From positions 62,001-126,000 of the forward strand of contig NZ_JBHRSJ010000007.1 in assembly GCF_042643485.1 (NCBI RefSeq): 64,000 bases of DNA, read 5' to 3'. Of the stretch, positions 62,764 through 64,000 are shown piece by piece. Positions within the stretch are counted from its first letter, which is position 1; each line of letters opens with the position of its first letter. The stretch comes from Azotobacter bryophylli (GTDB lineage Bacteria; Pseudomonadota; Gammaproteobacteria; Pseudomonadales; Pseudomonadaceae). Below the pieces are notes generated by a model. That model was not told where the DNA came from, ran no database searches, and worked only from the letters and a program-made list of their open reading frames with translations. The position numbers were made by a program, and so were the translations under genes.

Positions 62764-64000
62764 TTGGTTAGCGGAGAAGTAGAGAAGCGCTTGTGGGCTG
62801 TAGCCGACCAGTTATGGGCCAACACAGGCCTGAGGCCCGCAGAGTTCTCGGTTCCCGTCCTGGGGCTGATCTTCCTGCGATACGCCGAGAAGATCTACGC
62901 TGCCGCTGAAGAGAAGCTGGGGCCGATTGGTTCTGGCGGTCGCCGCAAGGTCAGCAAGGATGACTACCTCGCGGAAGGCGTGATCTTCCTGCCCGAGAAC
63001 GCCCGCTTCTCCTACCTGCAGACCCTCACCGAGGGTGACGTCATTGGCTTGGCCATCAACGATGCAATGAAGGCCGTTGAGGAAGAGAACGTCGACCTCA
63101 AAGGGGCGCTGCCTCGCAACTACGTCCAGTTGGGCAACAGGGTGCTGTTGGAGCTGATCAGGCTGCTTGGCCCCGTCGATCTGACTGGCGATGCCTTCGG
63201 CAAGGTCTACGAGTACTTCCTGGGCAACTTCGCGCTCAAGGAGGGCCAGAAAGGCGGCGTCTTCTATACCCCCGAGTCCATCGTGAAGCTGATCGTCGAG
63301 ATCATCGAGCCCTACCACGGGCGGATCTTCGACCCGGCTTGCGGCTCCGGCGGCATGTTCACCCACTCGGCTGACTTCGTGAAGCGGCACCACAAGACGG
63401 CGATGGAGGAGATCTCGGTATTCGGCACCGAGAAAGAGCAGGTCACCGTCAACCTGAACAAGATGAACCTCGCGGTGCATGGCCTCTCCGGTGATGTGCG
63501 CGTGGCGAACACTTACTACGAAGACCCTCACGAAGCCGTTACACGTGAAGGTGGACGCTTCGACTTCGTGATGGCCAACCCTCCGTTCAACATGTCGGGC
63601 GTCGACAAGGAGCGCCTGGAGGGTGATCTCCGGTTCCCCTTTGGTCCACCGAAGACCGACAACGCCAACTATCTCTGGATCCAGCTCTTCTACGCATCGC
63701 TGAACAAGACCGGGCGGGCCGGCTTCGTCATGGCGAACTCGGCGGGTGATGCCCGAGGCAGCGAGCAGGTGATCCGCCAGAAGCTCATCGAGACCGGCGC
63801 TGTCGATGTGATCGTCTCGGTAGGCTCGAACTTCTTCTATACCGTGACCTTGCCCTGCACCCTGTGGTTCTTCGACCGAGCCAAGGAGCGTGATGAAGAG
63901 AAGGCCGAAAAGGTGCTGTTCATCGACGCTCGCCACATCTATCGGCAGATCGACCGGGCGCACCGCGACTGGCTACCTGAGCAGATCGAGTTCCTCGCCA
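62764..64000 (+). CDS. hsdM: Type I restriction-modification DNA methylase subunit HsdM (partial, runs off the window)
   Basis: The first 412 residues of an N6-adenine methylase that, with HsdS, modifies DNA and, with HsdR, restricts foreign DNA. The N-terminal helical domain shows EKRLWAVADQLWANTG and VLGLIFLRYAEKIY. The SAM-binding motif I is FDPACGSGGMFTHS (about residue 190) and the catalytic motif IV is MANPPFNMSG (about 275). GGVFYTPESIVKLIVE is typical of the family. I choose TTG 62764 with GGAGA seven bases upstream; the frame is open further back but without family sequence. No stop occurs before 64000, so hsdS and hsdR should follow outside the window. Confidence 0.93.
   Translation, partial: MVSGEVEKRLWAVADQLWANTGLRPAEFSVPVLGLIFLRYAEKIYAAAEEKLGPIGSGGRRKVSKDDYLAEGVIFLPENARFSYLQTLTEGDVIGLAINDAMKAVEEENVDLKGALPRNYVQLGNRVLLELIRLLGPVDLTGDAFGKVYEYFLGNFALKEGQKGGVFYTPESIVKLIVEIIEPYHGRIFDPACGSGGMFTHSADFVKRHHKTAMEEISVFGTEKEQVTVNLNKMNLAVHGLSGDVRVANTYYEDPHEAVTREGGRFDFVMANPPFNMSGVDKERLEGDLRFPFGPPKTDNANYLWIQLFYASLNKTGRAGFVMANSAGDARGSEQVIRQKLIETGAVDVIVSVGSNFFYTVTLPCTLWFFDRAKERDEEKAEKVLFIDARHIYRQIDRAHRDWLPEQIEFLA

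Noticed and set aside
62812..63963. A 383-residue minus-strand frame at the right edge
   Set aside because: The plus strand encodes HsdM with clear methylase motifs; the minus frame is its shadow.

Overview
The window reads as chromosome of a Pseudomonas/Stutzerimonas-type gammaproteobacterium. The run wbpM - ComEA-like gene - tyrB - uvrB - gltX - tRNA Ala/Glu cluster matches the right flank of the O-antigen locus as I remember it from P. aeruginosa. The ccmABCDEFGHI, moaA and smc-zipA-ligA blocks are also typical Pseudomonas housekeeping DNA. By eye the first 21 kb and the last 8 kb are lower and more variable in G+C than the GC-rich, Pseudomonas-like middle.

Layout. (1) 1-10.3 kb: a polysaccharide cluster with a family-2 glycosyltransferase, a small protein, an ABC exporter (Wzm/Wzt), a giant sulfotransferase / coiled-coil / tandem GT2 gene broken by an amber codon, a HAD-type gene broken in a run of nine G, and an acyltransferase. 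(2) 10.9-25.3 kb: a second, intact ABC-exporter polysaccharide cluster resembling the A-band / common polysaccharide antigen system. It holds wzm, wzt, two very large multi-module GT4 enzymes, a methyltransferase/coiled-coil protein resembling WbdD-type chain terminators, gmd, rmd and wbpY- and wbpZ-like transferases. (3) 25.3-29.3 kb: the O-antigen start enzymes, namely an epimerase/reductase, the WbpL-like initiating transferase and WbpM. (4) 29.4-37 kb: ComEA-like protein, tRNA-Asn, tyrB, uvrB, gltX, a duplicated tRNA-Ala/tRNA-Glu pair and sodC. (5) 37-45.5 kb: a divergent FleN-like ATPase, the complete cytochrome c maturation operon and a lipoprotein. (6) 45.5-56 kb: potassium channel, moaA, smc, zipA, ligA and an AraC-type regulator with a receiver-like N-terminus. 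(7) 56-64 kb: a decayed TPR lipoprotein gene, 4.5S RNA (ffs), then a mobile island that begins right after ffs. The island carries a tyrosine integrase, RNase HI, two unrecognised proteins in an operon, a tiny membrane protein and the start of a type I restriction-modification methylase that runs off the window.

How it works together. Gmd and Rmd make GDP-D-rhamnose. The WbpL-like enzyme primes undecaprenyl phosphate. The multi-module GT4 proteins and WbpY/WbpZ-like enzymes build the chain. The methyltransferase/coiled-coil protein probably caps and measures it. Wzt-2, through its C-terminal sugar-binding domain, recognises the cap and exports the chain with Wzm-2. Cluster 1 looks like a parallel exporter-dependent system with two interrupted genes, so it is off, phase-variable or decaying. 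All functions are inferred from motifs, length and gene order; no database search was run.
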